Assembly (NCBI RefSeq): GCF_030817595.1 | Contig: NZ_JAUSZN010000001.1 | Location: 256,001-320,000 of the forward strand | Reading direction: 5' to 3' | From: Neobacillus niacini | Lineage (GTDB): Bacteria > Bacillota > Bacilli > Bacillales > Cytobacillaceae | DNA: 64,000 bases | Shown: piece after piece, positions 11,013 through 20,958 of the stretch | How positions within the stretch are numbered: position 1 is the stretch's first letter | Layout of the letters: every line of letters begins with the position of its first letter | Translations under genes and position numbers: made by a program | The notes under the pieces: generated by a model | Database searches by the model: none | What the model was told of the DNA's origin: nothing | Seen by the model: the letters and a program-made list of their open reading frames with translations, nothing else

Positions 11013-12704
11013 ATGAAATTTTCAAACCTAAATCGAACTGAATTTGTTAACAAATTTAAAACACAAGTTTTTGATGTATTAGTTATAGGCGGAGGAATTA
11101 CAGGAGCTGGTATTGCCCTTGATGCTCAATCCCGTGGGATGAATACGGCCCTAGTTGAAATGCAAGACTTCGCTGCCGGGACCTCAAGCAGGTCGACAAA
11201 ATTAGTTCACGGCGGCCTTAGATATCTAAAACAATTTGAAGTTAAAATGGTGGCAGAGGTTGGAAAAGAAAGGGCGATTGTCTACGAAAATGGTCCGCAT
11301 GTGACAACGCCTGAATGGATGTTATTGCCACTTCATAAGGGTGGTACTTTTGGGAAAATTAGCACATCCATTGGTCTGCGTGTATACGATTTCTTAGCTG
11401 GTGTTAAAAAGTCGGAACGGAGAAAAATGCTAACCTCACAGTCAACATTAGAAAAAGAGCCGCTTATCAAAAAATCTGGTTTAAAGGGTGGCGGTTATTA
11501 TGTTGAATATCGTACAGATGATGCAAGGCTGACCATTGAGGTCATGAAAGCGGCGGTGGCAAAAGGGGCAATTGCTTGTAACTATACAAAAGTATCAAAG
11601 CTTCTTTATGAAAATGGAAAAGTAATTGGTGCCTTGGTCCAAGATCAATTTACAGGAGAGATGTATGAAATACATGCCAAAAAGATCGTTAATGCTGCTG
11701 GACCATGGGTGGATCAAATTCGTGAAATGGATAAATCCAAAAAAGGGAAAGTCCTACTGCTTTCAAAAGGTGTTCACTTAGTGATTGACCAATCCCGTTT
11801 TCCTTTGAAACAAGCCATCTATTTTGACACACCAGACGGCCGTATGGTGTTTGCGATCCCTCGTGACGGAAAGGTCTATGTCGGAACAACAGATACTTTC
11901 TATAATGAAGATGCCGTAAACCCTAATATGACAGAAAGTGATCGTAGTTATATTTTAAATGCGATTGATTATATGTTCCCTGAAGTGAAAATAAGTGAAA
12001 AAGATGTCGAATCGAGCTGGGCTGGTGTACGACCGCTTATTTACGAAGAAGGAAAGAATGCATCAGAAATTTCTCGAAAAGATGAGATATGGGAATCGAA
12101 ATCGGAGTTGATTACCATTGCTGGAGGTAAATTAACAGGATACCGAAAAATGGCTGAAATGGTGGTTGATTTATTGGCTGCAAAATTAAAATCAGAAGAG
12201 GGGAGAAGTTTCAAATCGTGTCAAACGAAGTATCTCCCAATTTCAGGTGGTGATGTAGGAGGTTCAAAACAATTTCCATCTTTTATTACTGCAACAGTTA
12301 GAAGAGGTATGGAAATAGGTCTTACAAAAGAAGAGGCTGAAACATTAGTGAAAACATATGGGTCCAATAGTAATACAGTGTTTGAATTGTTGAAAAATAA
12401 TATGTCTGATGCAAAAAAATATCAATTACCTACGGTGTTATTTGCAAAATTACTTTATAGCGTTGAACATGAAATGATTGCCACACCTATAGATTTCTTA
12501 AACCGTAGAACAGGTGCCATTTTATTTGATATACAATCCGTAAAAGAATGGAAGAAGCAAGTAATTGCTTATTTAGCTGATAGATTTAATTGGTCTGGTC
12601 AAGAGAAAAACAAATATACATCTTCTGTAGATGAGGCAATAAAAGCTGCTGTCATTCCTGTTGATCAAACAAATTCTTACCGAAAAGCTGCAAATGGTAA
12701 TTAA
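11013..12704 (+). CDS. glpD: aerobic glycerol-3-phosphate dehydrogenase
   Basis: 563 residues. This FAD enzyme oxidises glycerol-3-phosphate to dihydroxyacetone phosphate and passes electrons to menaquinone at the membrane. Seen: the FAD fold GGGITGAGIALDAQSRG (about 24-40), the substrate-domain motif TSSRSTKLVHGGLRYL, VNAAGPWVD, YVGTTDTFY, ESSWAGVRPL and the C-terminal helical domain. AGGAGGAG ribosome site. It completes the glycerol route begun by glpK and is controlled through the leader just upstream. Confidence 0.97.
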   Translation: MKFSNLNRTEFVNKFKTQVFDVLVIGGGITGAGIALDAQSRGMNTALVEMQDFAAGTSSRSTKLVHGGLRYLKQFEVKMVAEVGKERAIVYENGPHVTTPEWMLLPLHKGGTFGKISTSIGLRVYDFLAGVKKSERRKMLTSQSTLEKEPLIKKSGLKGGGYYVEYRTDDARLTIEVMKAAVAKGAIACNYTKVSKLLYENGKVIGALVQDQFTGEMYEIHAKKIVNAAGPWVDQIREMDKSKKGKVLLLSKGVHLVIDQSRFPLKQAIYFDTPDGRMVFAIPRDGKVYVGTTDTFYNEDAVNPNMTESDRSYILNAIDYMFPEVKISEKDVESSWAGVRPLIYEEGKNASEISRKDEIWESKSELITIAGGKLTGYRKMAEMVVDLLAAKLKSEEGRSFKSCQTKYLPISGGDVGGSKQFPSFITATVRRGMEIGLTKEEAETLVKTYGSNSNTVFELLKNNMSDAKKYQLPTVLFAKLLYSVEHEMIATPIDFLNRRTGAILFDIQSVKEWKKQVIAYLADRFNWSGQEKNKYTSSVDEAIKAAVIPVDQTNSYRKAANGN

Positions 12705-12774
12705 CTTTAAGGGAGGATTTGCTTAAGAACTAAAGAAGTTAAAGATATTTTATTTGAACAGTAGGGTGAACATT

Positions 12775-13962
12775 ATGGAACTTGGTGTTGGTGCTTATCT
12801 CAAGAAGATAAATAAGAGCTTAGTTTTAAGTAAAATTATTAAACATGAAATGATTTCAAGAGCTGAACTATCAAATATTACAAAATTAACAAAGGCAACC
12901 ATTTCTTCACAGGTTTCGGACCTTTTAGAGGATGGGTTAATTATAGAAACTCAGCAAGAGTATAACAGTGTTGGAAGAAAGCCCATTATGCTTTCACTAA
13001 GGCAAAATGCGGGGTATGCTTTAGGAATTGATCTGGATTATCGGAATATTACATTTACTGTATGTGATTTAAAGGGGAACCCAGTTCATTCAGATCATGT
13101 AGAATTGGAGAATTCAAACTATGATGAGATTCTTCATCTTTTAATCGCCCAAATTAGAGGGTACCAAGAAAAATTTTCTGATAGTTGTTTTGGAATTGTT
13201 GGTGTGTCCATTGGAGTTCATGGAACTGTGAAGAATGACGAAACCATCTCTTTTGTGCCACAACATAAGTGGTACAATAAGGACTTAAAGCGTGACCTTG
13301 AGAAGATTTTAAATACAGTAGTTTATGTAGAAAATAATGCAAATTTATGTTCATTTGCAGAAAAAGTATATAATTTCCATCAAAGCAAGAACTTAATAAG
13401 TATTAGTATGTATTCCGGAATAGGTATAGGGTTTTTAATCAACGGAGAACTGGTAAAAGGGTATCATGGTTACGCAGGGGAAATGGGCCACATGATTATT
13501 AATCCTAATGGAAAACCTTGTAATTGTGGCAATTTTGGTTGTTGGGAGTTGTATGCTTCGGAAGTAAGCTTCATTAATGAATTGTCTGAAAAATTAAATA
13601 AACCAAAATTGACTTACGAGGATATCGAAAATCTTGTTATTGAGAGAAACCCAACAGTTATGGAGCAAATTGATAAATTTATAAAGAACGTATCTATCGG
13701 ACTTAACAATATCATTAATATTCTAAATCCTGAAACACTAGTTTTAAATAGTGAGTTATTAAAATTGTTTCCTGAAGCAATGAGTCTAATCAAATCAAAC
13801 CTAAAAGCCTCGATTAGTAATTATAAAGAAATATACATTTCAGATTTTGGTACAAATGCGTGTGTAATGGGTGCATGTGCCCTAGCTATAAAGAACTTTT
13901 TAGATATACCGGAATTAAGTTTATCAGTTGATCAGGTTGAGTTTTATAATCAAGTAATTTAA
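12775..13962 (+). CDS. ROK family transcriptional regulator (XylR/NagC type)
   Basis: 395 residues from the ATG at 12775, preceded by AGGGTGA. An upstream in-frame TTG at 12754 has no ribosome site. An N-terminal winged helix (MISRAELSNITKLTKATISSQVSDLLEDGL) precedes a ROK domain with the sugar-kinase-like ATP fold and the zinc motif CNCGNFGCWE. Such regulators are typically repressors released by a sugar. It faces the uronide operon at 14243 across a terminator, so it may control that operon or the upstream genes; no operator could be assigned. Confidence 0.9.
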   Translation: MELGVGAYLKKINKSLVLSKIIKHEMISRAELSNITKLTKATISSQVSDLLEDGLIIETQQEYNSVGRKPIMLSLRQNAGYALGIDLDYRNITFTVCDLKGNPVHSDHVELENSNYDEILHLLIAQIRGYQEKFSDSCFGIVGVSIGVHGTVKNDETISFVPQHKWYNKDLKRDLEKILNTVVYVENNANLCSFAEKVYNFHQSKNLISISMYSGIGIGFLINGELVKGYHGYAGEMGHMIINPNGKPCNCGNFGCWELYASEVSFINELSEKLNKPKLTYEDIENLVIERNPTVMEQIDKFIKNVSIGLNNIINILNPETLVLNSELLKLFPEAMSLIKSNLKASISNYKEIYISDFGTNACVMGACALAIKNFLDIPELSLSVDQVEFYNQVI

Positions 13963-14014
13963 AAAAGAGATTATAATGTGATATTTCTACTAGCTAAATA
14001 GAATAATTAGACAT

Positions 14015-14052
14015 AAAAAGCCGTTAACAAGATTTTTCTTGGGCGGCTTTTT
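14015..14052 (+). terminator. terminator after the ROK regulator
   Basis: AAAAAGCCG paired with CGGCTTTTT around a short loop. Confidence 0.75.
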
Positions 14053-14117
14053 GAATTTTATAATAGGCAGCTACTGAGGTGCCGCAATTGCTTACTGAAC
14101 TACTAAAATTATCTATT

Positions 14118-14160
14118 AGTCAAAATTTTCAACAATTACCTCAAAAATTTCAACCTTTGA
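14118..14160 (+). promoter_or_regulatory. AATTTCAACCTTT element, copy 3
   Basis: TAGTCAAAATTTTCAACAA and CTCAAAAATTTCAACCTTT closely match the region upstream of the symporter operon at 2791-2833. This supports shared control of the two carbohydrate operons. Confidence 0.5.
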
Positions 14161-14242
14161 ACCTTTTGTTGTACTAGTAAAATTTAATAAAGAAACACCT
14201 GCACCTCTTTTGTGTAAGGGGTTTCAATAAAGGAGGGAGTAT

Positions 14243-16753
14243 ATGAATCAGATTTATTATCCATTGTCTTATAAGCATTCGGTAAACCGTTGGCTGGTAA
14301 CAGACACATTTGAAGAGCAAAAATCATTTAAGCCGATAACGATGGATTTTACTGGTGATTTGAATCGCTGGCTGACAGAAGGATTTGCTATCTTTGAAAA
14401 TCCAAACCGAAAAGTATTCATTGACGCAGAAAAAAAGGAAAAAAAGGAAAAGATTGATCTAAAAGATGTGTACCCTGGAAAATCCTTAACAGTTGGCTCC
14501 ACTACAAATGAATGGAATTTGCATTTCCCTTGGAACAATAAAAAAATTGAAAAATCTGGATTTTGGCAGAAGCCTACCCTTCTAAAAGCATGGGCTGTAA
14601 CAAATATTCGTTCAACTAAACTGCAAAAGGCATCATTTAAACTGTTTACTTGCGGCAATGTTGTTCTTTGGATAAATGGGGAAAAAGCATTGCAATTTTC
14701 TCCTTATACTAGAAACGAGGAGAAGAGTATTCAATTTGAGGCCATGCTGCAAGAAGGAAATAATGAATTTTTAGTATTATTTGAGGATCTTGCCGAGAGA
14801 GATGCCCTTTATTATTTTCAATTAGATTACCTTGGTCATGACGAGCTTGAAATGGTACTTCCCATAGGAAAGGCCAATCCAAATGATATACATTTGCTGG
14901 AAGAGGCTTTAAAAAATGCATACTTTCCGAGTGACGTGGTCAAGCGTGGAGACATAAACCTTATTTTTGAAAACCCTTTAAAGCAAGCACTTAATATGGA
15001 ATGCAATCTTAAAACTGTTTGGTGGGGAGAAAAAAGAGAATTTATTAGAAGTGTTTCTCCAGGCAGTAAAAGCGTAATGATTGGTAAAGCAGAAGACATT
15101 GGAATGGCTAATGCTCTGTTGAAGCTTTCCATACGGTATCATTCTGTGGTTATTCAGAAAGATATATTCATTCAGGTTTATCCGGAAAGTTTAGTACCAT
15201 CCAATGTTCCTGAAAGTATTTTGGAAAGAAAGCAGCAAGCACTTTCCTTTATTGCTGATCATGGAAATAACAATATGCATAGAGCCTATGCATTAGCCAA
15301 AACAGGCAGGCAATTGGAATTGATTGAATCCATTGTCAGGGATACTCTTCATGTTATTAATGAAAGATTTGATTGCAGTGATTTTTATTATAATCAACTC
15401 TTCCGTTTTTGGATTGATTTTCGTGACTCCCGATTATTTGATGATTCCTTTTGGGAGGAATGCAAACAGGCCATTCTAAATTATCGTTACTGGTTTGATG
15501 AACCGGGCGATGATGTCATGTGGTATTTTAGTGAAAATCATGCCTTGCTTTTCCACACATGCGAGTATTTAGCAGGACAGTTATTTCCAAATGAACGATT
15601 TACAAATGCAAATGTCCTTGGGGAGGTACATGTCGAAAAAGCTAAATCAAGACTGGTACATTGGTTTGAAAAATATAATAGAGAACTCTTGGCAGAGTGG
15701 AATTCAAGTTACTATATACCAATCAATTTGATGGGATTCTTGGCAATATATGATTTGATAAATGACGTGGAATTAAAAAATCTGGCTAAGAAAGCATTGG
15801 ATGATACCTTTAGATTAATGGCTATCAATAGTTATAAAGGATATTTATCTTGTTCTCAAGGCCGCATTTACGAGAAGGACCTTAAAGGAAATTATAATAA
15901 TGCGACGACATCTTTACTTTGGATTGCGTACGGCAAAGGAAATCTAAATAATTCTACATATGCCGCAGTATCCTTATGTGTGTCTGATTATCAACCGCCA
16001 AATTATAATGCATACTTAACTCTCAATCCTGAAGAGTCTATAATCTTTAAAAATCATCAGGGACCAGATAATTTTGTCGATCTTTACACCTTTAAAAACA
16101 GTTACGGATTATTATCAAGTGCAGTTGAGTACAGACCGGGTCATAGAGGCTACTCAGAGCACGTTGTCCATTCAATTGTCAGTCCAGAAGCGGTTATATG
16201 GATTAACCATCCCGGAGAAGAAGCGGAATTAGGTACTGGTCGGCCAAGTTTTTGGGCAGGGAATGGGATACTTCCAAAAGTTGACCAATACCAGGATATT
16301 GCTATTGTTCATTACAATATTGACCCTTTAAATGACATTGCATATACTCATGCCTATTTCCCGATAGCGGCTTTTGAACAAACACAAATTACAAATAATT
16401 GGATTTTTGGTAAAAAAGGAGATTCCTATGTTGCCCTTTATGCAAAAAATGGGATCGAACAGCAGACCAAGGGTCAGAACCAAAACCGAGAGTTCATTTC
16501 AAGAGGAAGAGAAAATACCTGGATTATACGCAATAGCAATGTCCTGCAATTTGCCGACTTTAGCCAATTCAAAGAAAGCGTTTTAAAAGCTGAAATAATA
16601 GAAATTCAAGAAGAATTCAATTTTAATGACCCTATTCATGGAGTGGTTCAAAGCTCTTGGCAGGGACCATTTATTGTAGATGGGGAAGTTCAATTAAATA
16701 GAAATCAGAAGATAGAAGGAGTTATCGAAAAATGGTCATTAATTCGGAATTAG
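14243..16753 (+). CDS. unassigned large carbohydrate-active protein, possible polysaccharide lyase
   Basis: 836 residues, no signal peptide, family not recognised with certainty. The N-terminal 300 residues look beta-rich. The middle (about 340-560) is helical with aromatic/acidic motifs such as FWIDFRDSRLFDDSFW, DDVMWYFSENHALLFHTCEY and EWNSSYYIPINLMGF, as in (alpha/alpha)-toroid enzymes. The C-terminal part (about 580-836) is again beta-rich, with HRGYSEHVVHSIV and RPSFWAGNGILPKVDQ. This toroid plus beta-sandwich order resembles polysaccharide lyases of the heparinase/alginate lyase type. Its partner, overlapping by 22 bases, is a GH88/105 hydrolase that acts on lyase products, which supports a lyase or a related uronide enzyme. 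Function is inference. Confidence 0.6.
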   Translation: MNQIYYPLSYKHSVNRWLVTDTFEEQKSFKPITMDFTGDLNRWLTEGFAIFENPNRKVFIDAEKKEKKEKIDLKDVYPGKSLTVGSTTNEWNLHFPWNNKKIEKSGFWQKPTLLKAWAVTNIRSTKLQKASFKLFTCGNVVLWINGEKALQFSPYTRNEEKSIQFEAMLQEGNNEFLVLFEDLAERDALYYFQLDYLGHDELEMVLPIGKANPNDIHLLEEALKNAYFPSDVVKRGDINLIFENPLKQALNMECNLKTVWWGEKREFIRSVSPGSKSVMIGKAEDIGMANALLKLSIRYHSVVIQKDIFIQVYPESLVPSNVPESILERKQQALSFIADHGNNNMHRAYALAKTGRQLELIESIVRDTLHVINERFDCSDFYYNQLFRFWIDFRDSRLFDDSFWEECKQAILNYRYWFDEPGDDVMWYFSENHALLFHTCEYLAGQLFPNERFTNANVLGEVHVEKAKSRLVHWFEKYNRELLAEWNSSYYIPINLMGFLAIYDLINDVELKNLAKKALDDTFRLMAINSYKGYLSCSQGRIYEKDLKGNYNNATTSLLWIAYGKGNLNNSTYAAVSLCVSDYQPPNYNAYLTLNPEESIIFKNHQGPDNFVDLYTFKNSYGLLSSAVEYRPGHRGYSEHVVHSIVSPEAVIWINHPGEEAELGTGRPSFWAGNGILPKVDQYQDIAIVHYNIDPLNDIAYTHAYFPIAAFEQTQITNNWIFGKKGDSYVALYAKNGIEQQTKGQNQNREFISRGRENTWIIRNSNVLQFADFSQFKESVLKAEIIEIQEEFNFNDPIHGVVQSSWQGPFIVDGEVQLNRNQKIEGVIEKWSLIRN

Positions 16754-17859
16754 TTAAATCTAAACTTCATCTTGTTACAAAAGCAATGAAATCATTAAAA
16801 AGTGATGATGACTTTGTGGAAGAATTCCCCATTGGTTTGATTGACATCAATTTATGGGAATGGCCGCAGGGTGTTGGAATATATGGTCTTTATAAATACT
16901 ATCAATTGACGAAAGACAAAGGAACATTTGATTTTTTATTAAATTGGTATAATCAAAGATTGCAAGATGGCCTGCCCGAAAAAAATGTTAATACAATGTC
17001 GCCAATGCTCACGTTAATGTATCTGGCTGAGGAAACAAACAATCCAAAATATATTGAGGTATGTGATGAATGGAGTACCTGGATTATGGAGGAGATGCTA
17101 CGTACAGGAGACGGTGCACTTCAGCACATGATAACTGGGGATCCAAATGAAGGACAAATTTTAATCGATACATTGTTTATGACAGTACTGTTTCTAGCAA
17201 AAGCAGGCAATTATTTCGATCGGCCTGAGTATATTGAAGAATCGAAAAAGCAGTTTTTGATTCATATTAAATACTTATTTGACAAAGAAACCGGTCTGTT
17301 CTTTCACGGTTGGGATTTTAACGAAAACCACAACTATGGTGCGGTCCATTGGGGAAGAGGAAATGGCTGGTATACCTGTGGACTATTGGAGTATTTTGAA
17401 ATGGTAGAGTTAGAAAAAGGTATCAAGGAATATTTACTAGATACATGGTTTAGTCAAGTGAAGGCATTAGCTAAATTTCAGGCGGAAAGCGGCTTATGGC
17501 ATACCGTTCTGGATGATCCAAGTTCATATGAGGAAACCTCTGCCACAGCTGCTTTTGGTTTTGGAATCATTAAAGGAGTCAGAAAAGGTTATCTTGATCA
17601 GGAATACCTTCAAATAGGGTTAAAAGCTTTAGAAGCCCAATTAAAGGAAATCGATGAAAATGGAATTGTCCAAAAAGTATCATACGGAACACCTGTAGGG
17701 AATGATGCTCAATTTTATAAAAATATTCCAATCAGTCCGATGACCTATGGTCAAGCATTAGCCATTTTACTTTTGATCGAAGCTATGGAATTTTCTAATA
17801 GCGAGAGTAAAGCTATTAACCAAGAAGAATTGGTTAAGTCAATTTTTTTCCGAGAATAG
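16732..17859 (+). CDS. GH88/GH105 unsaturated glucuronyl/rhamnogalacturonyl hydrolase
   Basis: 375 residues, cytoplasmic, a YteR/YesR-like six-hairpin toroid. These enzymes remove the unsaturated uronic acid left at the non-reducing end by polysaccharide lyases, by hydrating the double bond. Typical motifs are present: LWEWPQGVGIYGLYKYY near the N-terminus, ILIDTLFMTVLFLAKAG with the catalytic Asp, WGRGNGWYTCGLLEY, and ETSATAAFGFGIIKG. It overlaps the preceding gene by 22 bases and has its own ribosome site (AAGGAG) inside it, so the two are translationally coupled. The polymer could be rhamnogalacturonan, ulvan or a gellan-like glycan. Confidence 0.92.
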   Translation: MVINSELVKSKLHLVTKAMKSLKSDDDFVEEFPIGLIDINLWEWPQGVGIYGLYKYYQLTKDKGTFDFLLNWYNQRLQDGLPEKNVNTMSPMLTLMYLAEETNNPKYIEVCDEWSTWIMEEMLRTGDGALQHMITGDPNEGQILIDTLFMTVLFLAKAGNYFDRPEYIEESKKQFLIHIKYLFDKETGLFFHGWDFNENHNYGAVHWGRGNGWYTCGLLEYFEMVELEKGIKEYLLDTWFSQVKALAKFQAESGLWHTVLDDPSSYEETSATAAFGFGIIKGVRKGYLDQEYLQIGLKALEAQLKEIDENGIVQKVSYGTPVGNDAQFYKNIPISPMTYGQALAILLLIEAMEFSNSESKAINQEELVKSIFFRE

Positions 17860-17887
17860 TTTAAACAAACTCATCAATTAAATTAAG

Positions 17888-17933
17888 CCCTATAGTATAG
17901 ACAGAGATAATAAGTCTTACTATAGGGTTTTTT
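17888..17933 (+). terminator. terminator, twin of the one at 7030
   Basis: CCCTATAGTATAGAC pairs with GTCTTACTATAGGG, followed by six T. Arms are the same as in the hairpin at 7030. Confidence 0.8.
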
Positions 17934-18135
17934 AGTATTAATAAAGATAATTTAATATCACTGAGTTTGGCTGCGGGAGCGAGAGGTGATGATCTGTTAA
18001 TAACACCTCTTTATTGTGAAAATTAACCTCTTTATTCTGCATTTCTAAAAATTTTGAAAAATTATATAATCAAGTCACACCTTGATATAGCTTAATATTA
18101 CTAACTAATTTTGTATAAGAGAAAGGAGTAAGGTA

Positions 18136-19422
18136 ATGAAAAGAGTTTTAATTTTTGGAATCATGGTTTTCTTGTTATGCTCGATTTTCAGCAACAATAA
18201 GTCTGTCTTTGCCTCAAATTCATCTGGTGGTGACTACGCTGGATATAAACCTGGTGTAACTGTGGAGGCGGATGCTGCTTCTCCGACCGGCTATTATGCA
18301 ACGTTTATTTACGAGGATAAGACTAAAGCAGCAACAAAGGTTGAACTCTATAGTGACACATTCCTTCATTACACGATCGAAGATGGGTTTACTCGCCCAT
18401 ATAAACCGGAGGAGTATAAAGCAGGTATGTTCCCTGCTGGCGGTAATGCTGATACTACATATTATGTATCGATGGAAAAACTGGGCAAAAATTTCTGGGG
18501 AGTCAGAGTTCCTCTGTCTAGCGGGGCGTTTGTCTACAATTTCCGCATCACCAATCCGGATGGTACTACAACCGCAAGACTGGATGATCCTAACAATCCG
18601 ACGCTAATGAATACTGCGACAGGTATTGATAGCCTGTCAAGCATGGTTTATGTTCCGTATAATTCGAAAACAATGGGAACGGGAGAGTGGCTGGATCGCT
18701 CGGTGGAGCTCCCCCGCAAAAATAAGAATGGCAAAGTGGAAACTGTAGCTTATACAGGAGCTGCCGGTGATACACGCGGGCTAGCTGTTTACCTGCCTCA
18801 CGGATACAATGAAAATCGCAATAAATCATACAAGGTACTTTATCTGTCCCATGGCAATTCCGGCGATAAGTACGGCAATGAATTGCGCTGGATGAACGAG
18901 GGTGCAGTGGCTAATATTATGGATAATCTGATTGCAGATGGAACTGCTGAGCCCTTTGTTGTAGTCACCATGAATAATCAAGATTTTGGATGGGACTACA
19001 AAAAAATAGAAGAGGACCAGTTTAAATATATTATGCCTTATATTGAATCTCACTATAATGTATCTGATAAGCCTGAGGGTCGCGCTTACGCTGGTTTGTC
19101 GATGGGTGGAATAACCACCAGCCGGATGTATTACCACCATGCTGATGAGTTTGCTTATTTTGGTATTTGGAGTGCAGCTGCTACTGGAGATGAACTGAAT
19201 AATATCGACACTTACAGCAATTTGGACAAACCTTCCGTAATGATGGGTGCTGGTACTTGGGATTTTGGGCTTAAACCTGTACAAGATTTAAGCAAGGCAC
19301 TGGATGATAGGAATATCGACCACTCTTATCTTGAAATTCCTGCTGCACATGACTGGGAAGTTTGGCAGTTGTTCTATGCTGAATTTGTTAAGGATCATTT
19401 GTGGAAGGCTGATCAAGATTAA
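18136..19422 (+). CDS. secreted esterase (feruloyl/acetylxylan esterase type, Esterase_D fold)
   Basis: 428 residues. A signal peptide (KRVLIFGIMVFLLCSIF, cleavage probably after VFASN) shows export. Residues about 40-160 form an immunoglobulin-like N-terminal domain as in XynZ/Fes-type esterases. The alpha/beta-hydrolase domain follows with LPHGYN, LSHGNSG, nucleophile Ser in GLSMGG, and a late catalytic His in AHDWEVW. Such enzymes deacylate plant cell-wall polysaccharides or small esters. It has its own terminator and an AAAGGAG ribosome site. Proximity to the uronide operon suggests a role in attacking the same plant or algal material. Confidence 0.88.
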   Translation: MKRVLIFGIMVFLLCSIFSNNKSVFASNSSGGDYAGYKPGVTVEADAASPTGYYATFIYEDKTKAATKVELYSDTFLHYTIEDGFTRPYKPEEYKAGMFPAGGNADTTYYVSMEKLGKNFWGVRVPLSSGAFVYNFRITNPDGTTTARLDDPNNPTLMNTATGIDSLSSMVYVPYNSKTMGTGEWLDRSVELPRKNKNGKVETVAYTGAAGDTRGLAVYLPHGYNENRNKSYKVLYLSHGNSGDKYGNELRWMNEGAVANIMDNLIADGTAEPFVVVTMNNQDFGWDYKKIEEDQFKYIMPYIESHYNVSDKPEGRAYAGLSMGGITTSRMYYHHADEFAYFGIWSAAATGDELNNIDTYSNLDKPSVMMGAGTWDFGLKPVQDLSKALDDRNIDHSYLEIPAAHDWEVWQLFYAEFVKDHLWKADQD

Positions 19423-19476
19423 GATACAATGAACCCAGCTTATATTGCGTATTATCAAGATTGATGAAACAATAAG

Positions 19477-19531
19477 AAACTATTAAACTGCCCCACAAGG
19501 TTAACGCTTGGTGGGGCTGCTTTAATAGTTT
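19477..19531 (+). terminator. long hairpin terminator after the esterase
   Basis: Inner stem GCCCCAC/GTGGGGC and outer stem AAACTATTA/TAATAGTTT make an extended, nearly perfect inverted repeat, active in either direction. Confidence 0.7.
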
Positions 19532-19585
19532 CGTATACAATTTCAAATGCTTTTTTCAAGTTTTAATGACTATGAAAAAAACAGA

Positions 19586-19710
19586 TTGACATCGTTTTCA
19601 AAACCTATTAATATAGTGATTAAGTTAATAATATGTGACGGAGAAATGGAGACTCACACGGATTGCCTGATATTTTATTCAGGTCCTTCTGTTGTGAGTC
19701 TCTTTTTTTT
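19586..19710 (+). promoter_or_regulatory. GlpP-type promoter and leader terminator before the TRAP transporter
   Basis: TTGACA (19586-19591), a 17-base spacer and TAATAT (19609-19614) are followed by AAGTTAATAATATGTGACGGAGA, split here as AAGTTAATAA and TATGTGACGGAGA, nearly the same as in the glpK leader. A terminator stem then pairs GAGACTCAC (19649-19657) with GTGAGTCTC (19694-19702) ahead of eight T. This suggests that glycerol-3-phosphate-loaded GlpP controls the transporter. The following 200 bases up to dctP hold no convincing gene, only a 7-codon frame at 19826 behind AGGGGGGAA. Confidence 0.7.
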
Positions 19711-19920
19711 CGTTATAATCGTAAAGGCTTACAACTTGATAGGGGAAAAAGATGTCACTTTTCATTTGAAATGAATGGAGACGAAGATTTTTTATCACGT
19801 TTAAAGCAGGAGTATTAGGGGGGAAATGATTCTAGCAAAGTATAAATAAGCATAAGACTTGTATTCATTTTTCAGAGATTTAGGAATAATAAATAATTTA
19901 AAAAATGGGGGTCAATTGTA

Positions 19921-20949
19921 ATGAGAAAATTGTTATCTTTTGTTACAACTGGTATTTTAGCAGCTGGACTTTTGGCTGGATGTGGCAATGCAGCAAATAA
20001 TACTGCTGACGGAGGCGGAAAGGAATCAGAAGTTAAGGCGAAAACTTTTAAGCTCGCCCATAACATGAGTGAAGACCATCCGGTTCACAAAGCCCTTGCT
20101 GATTTCGCCGAGAAGGTTGAAGAAAACTCTGATGGGCAAATGAAAGTTGAAATTTTTGCGAATGGTGTACTTGGAGCGGAAAAGGAAGTACTAGAGCAGC
20201 TGCAAGGCGGAGCTGTAGATATGACGAAAGTAAGTGCAGCAGCCCTAGAGAGCTTTGCTCCTGAATATGCTGTTTTCAGCCTCCCATATTTATTCGTCAG
20301 CAAGGATCATTTTTATAAATCTATGGAATCGGAAGCGGTTCAGAAGCTTTACGGTGCAAACAAGGATAAAGGATTTGTAGGTTTGACCTACTATGATTCC
20401 GGAGCAAGAAGCTTCTATACGAAAGATAAGGTTATAAAGACTCCGGATGATTTAAAAGGTTTAAAGATTCGTGTTCAGGATTCACCGACTGCAATAGATA
20501 TGGTCAAGTTATTAGGTGGGAACGCAACGCCAATGGCGTACGGTGAGGTTTATACGGCACTGCAAGCGGGAGTTATCGATGGAGCGGAAAGCAATGAAAC
20601 CGCATTAACAACTGGGAAGCACGGAGAAGTTGCGAAAGAGTTTTCTATTAATGAACATACAATGATTCCGGATATTCTTGTTATGAGTGCTACTACATGG
20701 AACAGCCTATCTGAAGAACAGCAGAAAATTCTAACTGATGCAGCGGCGTCCTCTACAGAATATCAAAAGGAACTGTGGAATAAAGCAATCGAAGAGGCAA
20801 TAACAGAAGCGGAGTCCAAGATGGACGTGAAATTCACTGAGGTCGATAAAGAACCATTTATCGAGAAGGTTAAGCCTATGCATGAGGAGTACAGCAAGAA
20901 AGATCCTAACATCAAAGAAATCATGGATGCTATTGAAGCTCTAAAATAA
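19921..20949 (+). CDS. dctP: TRAP transporter solute-binding lipoprotein DctP
   Basis: 342 residues. The lipoprotein signal ends in LLAGC (Cys about 21), so the receptor is anchored outside the membrane. The DctP fold shows FKLAHNMSEDHPVHKAL, the conserved segment GLKIRVQDSP with the carboxylate-binding arginine, MAYGEVYTALQAGVIDGAESN, and the C-terminal dimer helix. Family members bind organic acids and pass them to the DctQM membrane pair using a sodium gradient. The substrate is therefore probably a carboxylate. The upstream GlpP-type leader hints at something tied to glycerol metabolism, for example glycerate, but that is speculative. Confidence 0.95.
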   Translation: MRKLLSFVTTGILAAGLLAGCGNAANNTADGGGKESEVKAKTFKLAHNMSEDHPVHKALADFAEKVEENSDGQMKVEIFANGVLGAEKEVLEQLQGGAVDMTKVSAAALESFAPEYAVFSLPYLFVSKDHFYKSMESEAVQKLYGANKDKGFVGLTYYDSGARSFYTKDKVIKTPDDLKGLKIRVQDSPTAIDMVKLLGGNATPMAYGEVYTALQAGVIDGAESNETALTTGKHGEVAKEFSINEHTMIPDILVMSATTWNSLSEEQQKILTDAAASSTEYQKELWNKAIEEAITEAESKMDVKFTEVDKEPFIEKVKPMHEEYSKKDPNIKEIMDAIEALK

Positions 20950-20958
20950 AAGGGAGAA

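Noticed and set aside
19320..19420. Extra peptide genes in antisense frames of the esterase and proteases
   Set aside because: Long antisense frames lie fully inside strong coding genes, lack ribosome sites and have low-complexity products; treated as shadows.
19826..19849. Seven-codon frame MILAKYK behind AGGGGGGAA in the dctP leader
   Set aside because: Well-placed ribosome site but too short to judge; it could be a leader peptide or chance, and nothing else supports it.
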